A stretch of 64,000 nucleotides of DNA from Rhytidiadelphus loreus (Eukaryota > Streptophyta > Bryopsida > Hypnales > Hylocomiaceae). Shown here in pieces: positions 12,829-23,759 of the stretch; position 1 is the stretch's first letter; the number at the start of each line of letters is the position of its first letter. A program made the translations under genes and the position numbers. The DNA is taken from contig OX344762.1 in assembly GCA_947034895.1 (NCBI GenBank), forward strand, positions 42,884,760-42,948,759, read 5' to 3'. The notes beneath the pieces are model-generated. The model saw only the letters and a list, made by a program, of their open reading frames with translations. It was not told the origin of the DNA and made no database searches.

Positions 12829-13360
12829 TAAGGTGGGTATACCCACCTACCAAATGCACCACTAACTCCAAACCCACACCAATCATCATCACTTTGCATA
12901 CATCTCCAAAATTGATATGTACCTATGTGGAAGAAACAAACAAACAATTGTTGAGCCTCCATTTACCAAAAAAAACTTTTGACCAGCTTCTAATCTTTTG
13001 CATATTGACAATTTATCCAAATTGGGTGCATTGGAACCTCAACTTTCCGACTTGCAAGTAAGAAAAAGATGAAATGAAAATTTGACCAATTTAATCCTTG
13101 AATGCCGGGTCGGTCACCATAGAAATCATATGTTTTGTCATTGTGTGAATTGTTGACTTAAAAAAATGAAAAAGTACTCATTGGAAGACAAACTACTATA
13201 GATGATCTTCCCTTTCCACACAAATTTTGGAGGATGAGTAGTTGCATTTATATCCTACAAAGAGAGATTCTTTGTCATTCATCAACCAAAAAGCGTCCTC
13301 CACATTGTTTATGGGTTAATAATAGAAACAAAGTGGCGGCTTTAGGGGGTGCCCACCTCA
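12829..13360 (+). mobile_element. MITE family A, copy 2, interrupted by a family B element
   Basis: Left part 12829-13090 begins TAAGGTGGGTATACCC and follows copies 1 and 4 through GACCAATT. Right part 13320-13360 resumes with AATAGAAACAAAGTGGCGG and ends GGGGTGCCCACCTCA. The 229 bp between them is a separate TTAA element (13091-13319). The interruption sits exactly where family A copy 4 (31641-31917) reads straight through. Confidence 0.75.
13091..13319 (+). mobile_element. TTAA-flanked MITE family B, copy 1 (nested)
   Basis: Begins TTAATCCTTGAATGCC and ends TTTATGGGTTAA. Shares with copies at 14124, 18751, 19078 and 54754 the phrases GTCACCATAGAAATCA, GTGTGAATTGTTG, AAACTACTATAGA and TTGTCATTCATC. 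Non-coding. Removing it together with one TTAA restores the family A sequence. Confidence 0.75.
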
Positions 13361-14123
13361 AGGCGGTGGAGAAGTACTTAGGGCCTCCTTACATGTATCG
13401 GTCATCGGGGAACTTTCACCGCGGATGCTACAGGGAAAAATAGACATTGCACTTTCATGTGGACCCGGTGGGTGGAGATGGAGACAATAAAAAATCCCCA
13501 CGTATTAGATTCCCTAGTCTCCACCTAGTCTCCACCAATGAGGTTGTCCACCGATATCGGTGAAACTTCAACTCCTCCTTTCCCGCTTGCCCACCCCGGC
13601 AACACCATCGGTGGAGCCACTTTTGTCTTCTTGCTTGAATTAGAGAAAAGTTTGCCCACCGGGCTCACATGTAAGCTGGCCCTTACAGCTGTGGGACGAT
13701 GCTCTTCAGATCCATGGATGGCGGTGACGGATGATACAAGCGAAACTGATGGATGAAGATTCATTCATTCATCCATCTGAAAAAGGTCAGGTGGATATTC
13801 ACCCAACCTTCCTCATCCAAACTCCAAAGTGTGTCAGATTCTGTCCATCCGGGAATTTTGAATTCCATCGGATCTCATTGGGCGAGATCTCGGAAGTAAT
13901 TAGTAGTAAGTTAGCCTTTTACTTCCATGAAGGGCTGTCATTCATTCAGTGGCGGCCTCGGTGGAGTGGAATTATAGTATAAAGGACCATTTTAGAATAT
14001 CCGAATATCCAAATATTGGGGATTGACCTTGGGCACCTGAGGCTCAACTGAAATAGTATGGTTGCATAGGTAGACGTACCCGTCCCTTTAAAAATTCCTC
14101 CCTCGTGTGCACATTTTCATTTT
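13361..14123. other. higher-GC patch without a recognised gene
   Basis: Base composition rises relative to the flanks. It holds small perfect palindromes (CACCGATATCGGTG near 13549), an inverted pair GGTGGAGATGGAGAC / GTCTCCACC, and a hairpin around 13748-13778 (GATGGATGAA / TTCATTCATCCATC). Overlapping open frames on both strands (13525-13764, 13538-13756, 13731-13982) look like nothing known. Confidence 0.4.
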
Positions 14124-14346
14124 TTAACCCATAAATGACGTGGAGGACGTTTTTTGGCCAACAAATGACAAAGAATCTCTCCGTGTAAGACAGAAAACTA
14201 GTGCAACTATTCATCCTCCAAAATTTGTGTGGAAAAGGAAGATCATATACAATGGTTTGTCTTCCAATGAATACTTTTTCATTTTTTTAAGCCAACAATT
14301 CACATGGTGAGAAAGCATGGTGACCAACTTGGCGTTCAAGGATTAA
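14124..14346 (-). mobile_element. TTAA-flanked MITE family B, copy 2 (reverse)
   Basis: Reads TTAACCCATAAATGACG at the left and GGCGTTCAAGGATTAA at the right, the reverse complement of the copy at 13091. About 223 bp, non-coding. Confidence 0.75.
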
Positions 14347-15700
14347 GCGTACTCTCAATTGGTACATCAAGACGGAATTGGGTGCAAAGGTGGGAATGGA
14401 TTTGTCTAGTTGTGGCAACCTTACCCTAAGTTGTGTCCTTGGGCGAGCACATGACGTTAAAAGTGGTCATTCAAAGTCTATAGTTTTAACCTTGGGGAAA
14501 AACAATGGAATTTTTCATTTGCCATATACAAATAAAATTTGGAATTCAAAAGCACCAAATTATTAGGAATCAAAGGCACCATATTAACTAAGAGAGGTGA
14601 AGAACATAGGACACTAAACAACCACAAAATGGAGGTGAATGGACATTTATCTTTGGCAAGGAAAAAGACATATGTAGGACGTAGACTTCAAACAACCACT
14701 CTAACATCTATTTATTTTCATATCATGCAAATATTAAGTGGGTTTCCAAATCATTTTTTTGTGCAAAGATAGATATTAAAAGAACGAGTTCTACAAAATA
14801 AAAATAACCAGAACTTGCAAACATTGACTCTACATGGAAATAATAAAGAAGTATATATATAGATTCAACCATAGGAAAAAGGAAGTGCACTTATTGGTGT
14901 TATGATTTATTAAATGTGGTACACATCCAACAATGCATCTTACAACAAATTATGTGAATTGCAAGGCATGAAATTGAATAACATGTGCATTATTCAATAA
15001 TTTCATGACGAATAAATAGAAAGTCCCATCCTTTATTTTGTAGGTAATTAATTACTTTTGTATGTCTCAACCTCTTACTCAAAATATGAATTTAAATCAT
15101 ATCATCAATAATCATTAATGATTATTAATAAGTTCATGATTTTTTTTTATCATAGGAAACAAATTGGAATTGTATTACAAAGACCTCCCCCAAATGAAAT
15201 TATGAATAAATCCCTCCTTGCACACTTGGAGATAGTTTGTTTTTTATGCACTATACATTGACTCTTTTTGTGGAGGAAATTATCATTTTGGGGGGTCAAA
15301 ATAGTCATATTATTGTTGTTTTTAAGACCAATAGACAAGTTTATTCCAAGTGTGACCTTAAATTGTGAAATTAGGTTGTCCCCTCACAAATTTCTCAACA
15401 TTTGACACTATATAAATATTTATTGTTACTATACAATCGTGCACTACTTTTGAATTAGGTATTGTTGTAATTGGGCCCCATGAACCTCTATGTACACAAA
15501 TGAAAGTATTTGTAGAAATATTTTTTGACTTCGATGACTTGTAAGGCAACCTAATTTTACTATTTTGTGTAGTTTTGATATAGATTTCACAAAATATCAA
15601 CCCAATATCTCATGAGTATTGAAGAAATAGCTTGCTACTTCTCTAAAAATGCTAAAAAGAATTGTCTCACAATAAGGACTGTTTCGACACCTGAGTGCCG
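14347..15700. other. gene-free AT-rich stretch
   Basis: No recognisable gene or well-bounded repeat. Open frames are short and compositionally like the surrounding intergenic DNA. Confidence 0.4.
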
Positions 15701-16443
15701 AAATTGAGTTTCTATGTCAGATTCTTAGGGGTCCACGTCACCTCAGACCATTCACAAAATGACACGTCACATTTTTTCAAAACTGACTTTGACTTTGCCG
15801 AATCTGACCTTCGCGTACGGTAACAGTAACGGAAGTCGGTAAGAAACTACGTTCACGGCAGGTTCGAGAATCCCGCCGACGAAGCAACGGCCGCAGGCAC
15901 CAGTCGGCACTACTACGCTTCCTACGCCAAATACGTGAGCTTATTACCCGTAGAAACGTGCACAACACGGTACGTTCTCCGTCTCCTTCTCGAGATACGG
16001 CTCACCATGACTTGTCGGAGGAGTGGGGTCTCATCAAATTGCGTTGAACGGAAGCTAGCATATTCGACCGCCCGCGCCGGCGGCCCCGCCCTTGAACATG
16101 CCACAACGCCGGCTCACCATCTCCCTCGCACCTTCCTCACAATGTCTGCAGCGTCAAGGCAATCAGCTCCGAAATTCAACGTTTCAACTTGCTGTAGATC
16201 ACCGATAGTATATATAAGAGTATGGGTTCCCTCTGTTACCCATCTCACAATTCTCAAATCCAATCACAACTGCCTAAATCTCTTCAATCTCATCCTTGTA
16301 TACAAACTCGATCTCTCAGTGTACCTCGACGACTCAATCTCGTGCGACATTGCGTCAACCCATCTTCCTACAATTGAATTCTACTCTTTCGCGAGCTTGA
16401 AGCTTTCCTCTGTGAGATTTCAAGGGTTTGCATCCCTTGTGCA
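15701..16443 (+). promoter_or_regulatory. promoter and 5' leader of the first CML gene
   Basis: GC content rises from about 15720 onward. CCACGTCACC and GACACGTCAC near 15731-15770 carry ACGT cores of the bZIP/ABRE type. A good TATA box (TATATATAAG) lies at 16208-16217, about 230 bases before the ATG, so transcription probably begins near 16240 and leaves a leader of about 200 bases. The open frame over 15935-16447 crosses this region and I treat it as chance. Confidence 0.6.
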
Positions 16444-17013
16444 ATGAAGCTCAAGTTGAGAAGCCGCAATTCTCGAACTTCTTTACCTCGTGGTTCAGGG
16501 CGCAGGGAAGAAGCACCCCCCGTGACAGATCCCATGCTTGTGAAAGAACTCACCACCACATTCAGGGTTTTTGATAAAGACGGGAACGGGAAAATTTCCA
16601 AGGAGGAGCTTGGGGAGGTTCTTCGTTCACTAGGCGACAACGTGACTGACTGCGAGCTCGACGAAGTGATGGCGAATTTGGGTGGTGACGATGGGTGCAT
16701 TGATCTTCCACAATTCATCACCGTCCACACAAACAAGACCCCAGTCTCGAGATCGTCAGAAACAAGTGGTGCGGAGGACGAGGACCCTGAAGCGGCGGCT
16801 TTGAGGTCGGCGTTTGCGGTGTTTGATATCGACAAGAACGGTTTCATTTCAGCGGAGGAGCTCCAAAGAGTGATGCACACTTTGGGAGATAAGCATACTT
16901 CGTTGGAGGAGTGTCGACATATGATCAGTTGCGTGGATCGTGATGGTAACCAAATGGTGGATTTTAGCGAGTTTCGAAGCTTGATGTCTGGCACTTCGGT
17001 GCTCTCCTGCTAA
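16444..17013 (+). CDS. calmodulin-like protein, four EF-hands (second degenerate)
   Basis: Intronless calcium sensor of 189 residues; such CML proteins bind calcium and then target proteins in cytosol or nucleus. The N-terminus is basic (MKLKLRSRN). EF-hand loops: 44-55 (DKDGNGKISKEE), 79-90, 128-139 (DIDKNGFISAEE) and 165-176 (DRDGNQMVDFSE). Loop 2 has Leu at position 1, Gly at position 3 and Gln at position 12 instead of the usual acidic residues, so it probably does not bind calcium; the partner gene at 20451 has an intact loop there. The C-terminus is Cys but not a CaaX prenylation box. Same length, same N-terminal start and same 3' motif (HTSL.EC, VD.DG, QMVDF.EF) as the gene 3.4 kb downstream, so the two are tandem duplicates. 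The start is the first ATG in frame after the TATA box. Confidence 0.95.
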   Translation: MKLKLRSRNSRTSLPRGSGRREEAPPVTDPMLVKELTTTFRVFDKDGNGKISKEELGEVLRSLGDNVTDCELDEVMANLGGDDGCIDLPQFITVHTNKTPVSRSSETSGAEDEDPEAAALRSAFAVFDIDKNGFISAEELQRVMHTLGDKHTSLEECRHMISCVDRDGNQMVDFSEFRSLMSGTSVLSC

Positions 17014-18750
17014 TCGAAACTTATCGTAGGTTTAGTTCAATTCATTGAGAAATCAATTTTACACATCCAATTCCGTTCAATCGGCTCAATTCAAAGCGCC
17101 AAATTTGTCAACTCCCTATCTTTTCAACTGCCGAAAGCTCGAAAACAAGGATCAGTAGAGATTTTCGTGCAATTCAGCGCGTCCGTCTTGAAAAGTGACG
17201 ATGCCATTTTCACAAAACTGAAGTTTCAATTAGTTTTAGAGGCGGCATCTGGAGATTCAGGTTCACGGCGTTGAAATTTTCGCACTTTAATTGTGGAGCT
17301 AGAAGAAAACCGACAGAGACCTGTAATGTCGACTTCGACGACCATTGATTCCACTAGCTACAGTGCGAAATTTTGTCACGCTTATTTTCCTGCAACAGTG
17401 TTGCGCCTGTTGATTCCTCGGATGATGACCGTGTGAGTGATTCTAGGGTTGATTATTGTGAACAGACGAATTGGTGGTCTGGAAGAAGAGAAAAGGGGAT
17501 CATGAATAAAAACATTGGCCGATGGGAGCCATTGAGCTACTTCCACTCACTGGAAGTATTTCTCGAGTTCTTTGCAAAGTTCAGTGTCTAATTTGTTGTC
17601 AATGTCAGTGCAACGGCTTCAGTTGCGACATGCTCGTCTTTTGGGGGTTTACTTCTTTGCTTGGCAAATATAGATAAATCATATTGAAATCCAGGGCTTT
17701 TTTTTCGTTCTTTCATTCTTTATAAAGTGCCAAAGTGGTGATATAAAATGTTATAGTGGTGCTCCAAATTTCAACATTCATCCACATGTTGGATAGAAAA
17801 AAATATCACATTAGCACATTTCACATATTCATGATTCTATTTTCATCCACAATTTGGCGATTTCATCCAAGATTTCTTTTTAATTTGAAGTTTCTTGGCA
17901 AAAAAACTTCATGGGTTGTTGTCATTTTTTAGTTAGATTATTTCTTTTTCTGGTGCAATTTGGCACTATAAAGCCAAAAAAAAAAAAAAAAATCTTGAAG
18001 TTAAGTTGTTGATTTTAGGTGTTTGGTTGTTTTGTTTTTATTGGTTCAAATGAAGTGATTAGAGCATTACAAATTATTCACACAAAATCTCTAGCTTAGC
18101 TTCCAACAACTGATGCATGACGTTGCTAGGTAAAAATGACAAAATTGTGCCTCTAACAAACCTCTTTGGTCAACTCTTGGAGTCCCAAGACCTTGTTTTT
18201 CATCAAATACCACTCAAAACTACCATTTGTATTGTTAAGAGAAAAAAAATTGAAATTTATTTTTTTGCATATCTAACCATAGGTTCTTGCACTAAACCTA
18301 CATAGATAATAAAATTCATAATCTTTGACCATGTAGAATGCAAGATATTAGTATTAAGTGAATGAAAAAAATGAGATTTTACACCTTCCTAGGCTACTCT
18401 ATAGATTATATGATTTTGAACCTAAAGTCCAAAAGTCCCCTCCTAGGATACTTGGGATTTGGGGTAGGCTTGTAAAACCAAATTCAATTGGTGCATGGGA
18501 TCAAAAGTTGTGTCACCTTAAGCTCAAAAAGAAAAAAAAGAAAAAAAAGAAAAAAAATACTTGAAAGAAAAATTTAAAGAAAAATCATTTTTCATAGATT
18601 ATATTTTTGTTTACATGAATAGCTTTTATTCTCCTCATTTAAATTACTGATGTAGAAGTTATGGAGCTTTATATTTTGCGAGCAATCATTATATCTTCTT
18701 GAGAAAATAATGTTGATTGGATTTATATTTTTGAATTCATTTTTCACAAT
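17014..18750. other. 3' flank of CML gene and AT-rich intergenic DNA
   Basis: The first few hundred bases are presumably the 3' untranslated region. Beyond about 17640 the sequence is AT-rich, with homopolymer runs (A tract at about 17976-17991; AAAG-rich 18525-18557). 18160-18350 resembles part of the 1.4-kb family E element (AAAACTACCATTTGTATTG, then TCTAACCATAGGTTCTTGCA). No gene seen. Confidence 0.45.
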
Positions 18751-18980
18751 TTAACCCTTGAACGTTGAAAGGGTGATGCTCAAAAGCATCCTTTTGTATT
18801 ACCGTGTGAATCGGTAGTCAAAAAAATAGCAAAAGTACTTATTAGAAGTCAAAGTACTGTAGGAGATTTTTCCATTCCAAACCCAATTCCAAGGATGAAT
18901 AGTTGCATTTTTGTCCTACACTCAAAGATTTCTTGTCATCCATCGGACGTTTGGCATCCGTGTTGAAGTTTAAGGGTTAA
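18751..18980 (+). mobile_element. TTAA-flanked MITE family B, copy 3
   Basis: 230 bp with ends TTAACCCTTGAACG and TTTAAGGGTTAA, the cleanest termini of this family. Interior: GTGTGAATCGGTAGTC, AAAGTACTGTAGGAG, GATGAATAGTTGCATTTTTG, TTGTCATCCATCGGACG. Non-coding. Confidence 0.8.
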
Positions 18981-19077
18981 ATTTTCTTTTAAAGTTCCAC
19001 AAGGGATGATTTCTCTTGCTCACTAGAACAATCTCATCGCTATAATGAGTGTCAAATTCAATTTAGTCTTAGAGCAA

Positions 19078-19310
19078 TTATAAAACCTGAAACAACGAGT
19101 TGGTCACCGTAGAAATCAACTGTTTTGGAGCCGTGTGAATTGTTGGCTTAAAAAAAATGCAAAAGCGCTCATTGGAAGTCAAACTACTATAGAAGACATT
19201 CACTTTTCATATAAAACTTGAAGAAGTATAGTTGCAATTCTGTCCCGCATGAAGAGACTCTTTTGTCATTCATCGGACGAAAAACGTCCTCTGCGTTGTT
19301 TATGGGTTAA
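19078..19310 (+). mobile_element. TTAA-flanked MITE family B, copy 4
   Basis: Starts TTATAAAACCTGAAAC (left end worn) and ends TTTATGGGTTAA; the interior carries GTCACCGTAGAAATCA and TGTGTGAATTGTTGGCTTAA. It ends about 600 bases before the TATA box of the second CML gene. Confidence 0.75.
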
Positions 19311-19985
19311 TGATTTAGTTTTTCCTCCTATCTTATTTTATCTTATTTTACATAGATGTGAAGGCCAGTTCACGAATTTTATGGAGCAATGTGCCGAAAC
19401 TACCAGCGGAAGACGGGATTGGACGAAAATAGATCCGTGCACGCTGATAAGGACGGTGACAGTGGCACGCAAAGAGTACGCCTGCAAGGCTTCCGTACCC
19501 TTGCCGGACCTGACCGGTTCTCAATCCACAGCCGCACACCGTTTACCAAAGATCCTCATCCTACGAACATACAAGAATGTTCTACAATACCCCATGAAGA
19601 TCCACATACAGAATACACTCACGCGTCTTCAAAATCCAATGTATCTGTACAGAAGAGACGATCCACAAAATAAGAAGATATTGAAACCGAGAGCATCAAT
19701 CCGGAACTGTCACAGGAAGATCAACATATACGCGTTTTCAAAATGAACTGCGTGCGTACAGTGCAAAAGATCCACACCTGATGAACATAATGACTCGGGG
19801 GTACTATTCCTACCAATCCTGTGAGTCCATGACACCTTTCTTCGGAGGGACTCCGCTTTACATTCCTTCCTTGCAATTCCCCTCCGCACTGATGACTCGC
19901 GATCGTGGTATTTTTAATTCATATAAATGCTCAAGCCCCATGCCCATTGTGATTATAACAGTGTTTTGTTTGCAAATTGAGATAG
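19311..19985 (+). promoter_or_regulatory. promoter of the second CML gene with duplicated ACGCGT motifs
   Basis: The palindrome ACGCGT occurs at 19621-19626 and 19730-19735, each inside the shared 15-mer ACGCGTYTTCAAAAT and each preceded by an AAGATC(C/A)ACATA-like phrase, so a segment of about 110 bases was duplicated. The vCGCGb core is the binding site of CAMTA transcription factors, which are themselves calmodulin-regulated. A TATA box (CATATAAAT) lies at 19920-19928. The 165-residue open frame crossing here has no family resemblance and I reject it as a gene. Confidence 0.55.
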
Positions 19986-20450
19986 AAACATACTGAGATT
20001 CTGAGTTCGAAGTAAGGTATCCGTGTTTTGAAGCAAGTGTAGATGCGAAATTGTGTTTCGAAGCAGTGAGTCTTTCCTGAGTGTACGTAAGTGTGTTTGA
20101 AGAAGGGTTCCCTTGCCATTTCCGAGTTTGCGGTTCTCTTGTGTTGCGAATTGCGCTTTAAGCACACATTCCGATTGTAGTTTGTTTGTTTTGCCGTTCT
20201 CGAAGAAGGCTTGCTTGCCTGCCATATCCGTATTTGCTGGTAGTGTGTGAACATTGGAAAGCGCACATTCTGACCGTAGGTGTGTTTTCTAGCATTTCTT
20301 GAAGGAGTGAAGGTTTTCCTGCCATATTCGTGTTAATTGCAGCTAGAGCGTGTTGTAAATTACGCTAGAAGCACGCATTCTGCGCGTGGAGTGTTTTTTC
20401 GGCGGTCTTGAAGTGTGAGGGCTTTCTTGCCCGAGATTGTGTTATTTAGA
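19985..20450 (+). repeat. four to five imperfect tandem repeats forming the leader of the second CML gene
   Basis: Units begin near 19985 (partial), 20061, 20161, 20260 and 20370 (99-110 bases each, the last cut short by the ATG at 20451). Each contains an AGC(A/G)C(A/G)CATTC-like start, a GAAG(A/G)AG..GG..T block, a TGCC(A/T)TAT(C/T)CG(T/A) block and a GTGTTG(T/C)GAA block. They lie between the TATA box and the start codon and so are probably transcribed as the 5' untranslated region. The first CML gene lacks them. Confidence 0.7.
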
Positions 20451-21020
20451 ATGAAGCTGAAGTTGAGAAGCCGGAGTAAGAGAAGCTCGAGTAGAAAAGA
20501 GGTTGAAGTGGCCGTCGATCCTCGTTCCCCGCTTGTGAAGGAGCTTTCGGCTACGTTCGTGGTGTTTGACCGAGATTCCGATGGCCGAATCTCGAAAAGT
20601 GAACTTGGAACCGTGCTGAGCTCTCTCGGAGACAACCTGAGCGACTCGGAGCTTGACGAGCTGATGGCGAAAGTGGACGGCGATGGCGATGGCTTCATCG
20701 ACTTGCAAGAGTTCATTGATTTCCACACACAAAAGAGCGGAAGAACGAGCGATGCTTCCCAATCATCGTCGAACTCTTCCGAGTGGAGCGAGGAGAAGGA
20801 TGCGTTGCAGGCGGCTTTCGATGTGTTCGATGCGAACAAGGATGGTTTCATTTCGGCTGAAGAGCTCCGGAGAGTCATGTGCAGTCTTGGCGACGAGCAC
20901 ACTTCGTTGGCGGAGTGTTTGCATATGATCAATTGCGTGGACAAAGACGGGGATCAAATGGTGGATTTCACAGAGTTTCAGGACCTGATGACTAGAGGCG
21001 TAGCTTCTATTTTGTGTTGA
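20451..21020 (+). CDS. calmodulin-like protein, four intact EF-hands
   Basis: Intronless, 189 residues, tandem paralogue of the gene at 16444. It begins MKLKLRSRSKRSSSRKE, a basic Ser/Arg head. EF-hand loops at 40-51 (DRDSDGRISKSE), 76-87 (DGDGDGFIDLQE), 127-138 (DANKDGFISAEE) and 164-175 (DKDGDQMVDFTE) all keep acidic residues at positions 1 and 12, so all four could bind calcium. A Ser-rich linker (SDASQSSSNSSEWSEE) separates the two EF pairs. The C-terminal residue is Cys (ASILC), as in the paralogue. The upstream in-frame GTG at 20415 is not a plausible start; the ATG at 20451 aligns with the paralogue's start. Likely role: calcium-dependent regulation of unknown partners. Confidence 0.95.
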   Translation: MKLKLRSRSKRSSSRKEVEVAVDPRSPLVKELSATFVVFDRDSDGRISKSELGTVLSSLGDNLSDSELDELMAKVDGDGDGFIDLQEFIDFHTQKSGRTSDASQSSSNSSEWSEEKDALQAAFDVFDANKDGFISAEELRRVMCSLGDEHTSLAECLHMINCVDKDGDQMVDFTEFQDLMTRGVASILC

Positions 21021-23410
21021 TATTGAAGCCATAGCCTGCAGACAGAAAAAAAATTCTGTTTCGTGGAAACTGTTTTTTGAGTTTCCTGAAGCAGATTTGT
21101 AATTATTTAAATCTGTACATTTACGAACTTGAACGGAAGTTTCCACAGAGGTACAATCTTCTTTGAGCTTTTTAATTAAACAATTGTCATTCTAGAACGT
21201 CTCAATTGTCAAGCGAACTTTCAATTCTGGTCTCCGAACACTTTCAAATGCCATGATGGCCCCTTTCCAAAGTCGGCCGTCAAGATTTTCAGAGGTCTAC
21301 CTGCGAGAAATTTCTCGATTCAAATTGCAAGAAAAAAAGAAAACCTTCCTGCATTGGCTCCACAGCTTTTGTCAGTTATCGTCAATTTGTCCACTTCAGA
21401 CCGTAGAGCGATTAATTCTGATAACACGATTAACAAGCAGTATATCGATTGCTGCATTCCTGTGTTGCAATTGATTGCTGAATTGCAGGAAGGAGCCTGC
21501 ATGGAGCCGCGCAACTTAAGTAGCAGACAAGAAGGTTTTGGCATATCAGAGAAACTGATATATCTAAGTTACCAATAACATTCCACAGTCCGCCTGACAT
21601 GCGTAGCACTTTGAGCAGCAGCATGGGGTCCCTTCAAGAAAATTCCGGAATATCTTCCAGACAGGTACTTGGGCCATTGGCTCCTGATCAGTGGTGAACC
21701 TGCGTATTATACCACCCACATCCCCATGTACTTGCCGTGCACATTTTTGTTCTGAAATGTGCGCAGGAACGAATTGAGATGAGAGTGGTTGTGGGGTGGC
21801 TTACCTTATCCCTTGTATTGTTGAAACTTGATATTTGTAAAAAAATATATATATATTTATTAACCCTTTCAAGATGCCAATGACTAAAAGTGTCCAATGG
21901 ATGACTTCGAAAGGAAATTGTAGAAAAAAAGAATGCACCTATTCATCCAAGAATTTGGGAGTGGATTGGATGTGTCCTTTCAAGGTTAAATGTTGAACTT
22001 ATTTAGAAACTGCTTTTTAAAAAAAAATTACCTTAAGCTTTATTATTAAGGAATTTACAAATTTTTAGAAAATATTCAAAGAGGTGATTCAATCATCAAA
22101 GAAATATGTAATTATTTGTTGTACATGTACTATGGAAATCAAATTCCAAAAAAGATGGGAAAGGATATTGTATTGTTGTTCAAAAATGTTATTTGTACCC
22201 TCAAAAGTTGAGTTATGTATAACCCTATTTCAACTTTTTATAGTATCTTACTTATTAAGTCTAAGAATACTAAATTTTCTATTATGATAATTAGGAGATT
22301 CAAATGTTATTTATCAGACTCTATATTATCTAAGCAATTATTTATTCTTCATCACATATTCCATCTTAACCCCCAAAAGATCAAGTGTCCATTCCACACA
22401 CACAAGATGGCGATATTCACTTCCATGATGGGGGATTGAAAAACAATGATTGGATGACCAAATCAAAAACTATGTTGCACAAAAAAACCTGATCAGTTTG
22501 GGCAATTTTGGCATTTTTTGCTAAAATTTTGCATGCAATTAACTACACATGATCATATAGTATATAATTGTAAACAAAATCACAAAAAAAATTGTTTCAA
22601 AGGAGACAAACTCTACTATCCTTGTTGGGCAAGTTTGAGAAAATAATATTTTCTTCTAAATTCTAATACTATTATCTTGAAATTTCTTGTTTGTATTTTT
22701 TACCACATATTCCAATTTTTTTGTCTCTAACTTTCACTATTTGGATTTTAAGCGAAATCAACAAAAAAATGACTATTATAGTGCTAATTTAATTGACTTC
22801 CTCACATTGCAAAAATGATTTAGACTAATGTAGATCCAAGTGCTATTTGATCTTAAAATTTTGCATACATGTATCCAACATATATATATACACACACACT
22901 ATACTGACACAAAAGAACCAAGTTTGCACCTAGATGTTTTACCAAATAATATACACCTCAGGTGAAATTTTCCAAATTTTAAAGCATATTCTATAACTTT
23001 CATATGACTTTTTTCCCACTTTCTTACATCAAAATCTAAATTTTTATGACTCGCAAAAAACATTTGATATCATCTCTTTCAAAATTTATTAGCAAAAGCC
23101 CCCCCCCCCCCCAAAATGCAAATTTAATTTCTAAATGGCCCGTACATTCTAAAGAAGTTTGAAGTTTGAACAATTGGTTATAGGTTCCATCTATTAATGG
23201 ATAAGACCATGCTTCAAAAAAAAAATCAATGGAACAACTTTCTCTTGCAAGCTTAGTTGTCATGTAACAAAATGCATTTGGAAATAGGGAAAGTGAAATA
23301 GAGTCCTATATTCTCCTATAGTCGTTGAGACAATTGTAGATTTCTAAGATTTGACAGTCTTGATCTAATTTGGAAGAGGAGATTATGTCCCAAAACACAC
23401 TCAAGACTTT
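21021..23410. other. 3' flank of CML gene and AT-rich intergenic DNA
   Basis: Probably about 200-600 bases of 3' untranslated sequence and then intergenic DNA. It contains a TA/CA microsatellite near 22880-22900, a C tract near 23099-23112 and many A/T runs. No recognisable gene; the frames over 21253-21624 on both strands overlap one another and look accidental. Confidence 0.4.
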
Positions 23411-23734
23411 GAGCATCTCCACCGTTTCTCAATAGGAGTCCCTGACCTAGTCAATATAGAATTCATCCTTCAAAATCTTCCCAAAACACCATCCTAACAA
23501 CTCTTCACAATACTTGTCTAACAATCTTCTTGTTGGAATTTCTGCATCTTTTTTGCAAAAATAGTGCCTTCCACAAATGAGAGTGCTCAACAACATTAGA
23601 TATCCAAATACCATGCTAAGATATGGCAAGACAAGGTCAAAAACTAGTTTGCAAGTAAAGTCACAAATGATGGTTGAGCTTGAAAAAAGCCATTTGGCAT
23701 GGTACTTTTGCCATGAAAGAGTGGAGATGCTCTT
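23411..23734. mobile_element. MITE with GAGCATCTCCAC ends (Harbinger/Tourist-like)
   Basis: Roughly 320 bp with inverted ends GAGCATCTCCACCGTTTC and AAAGAGTGGAGATGCTC. The flanking bases are TTT on the left and TTA on the right, so a 3-base target duplication is imperfect. The termini resemble those of the larger element at 52714-53568. Non-coding. Confidence 0.6.
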
Positions 23735-23759
23735 ACAACATTCTTGTGTTGATCTAATA

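Noticed and set aside
15935..16447. 170-residue frame running into the first CML start
   Set aside because: Crosses the TATA box and leader, with no known domain; the CML frame beginning at 16444 has four EF-hands.
19249..19746. 165-residue open frame upstream of the second CML gene
   Set aside because: No family resemblance; its left part is a MITE and its right part is promoter sequence with duplicated motifs; on the opposite strand overlapping frames are just as open.
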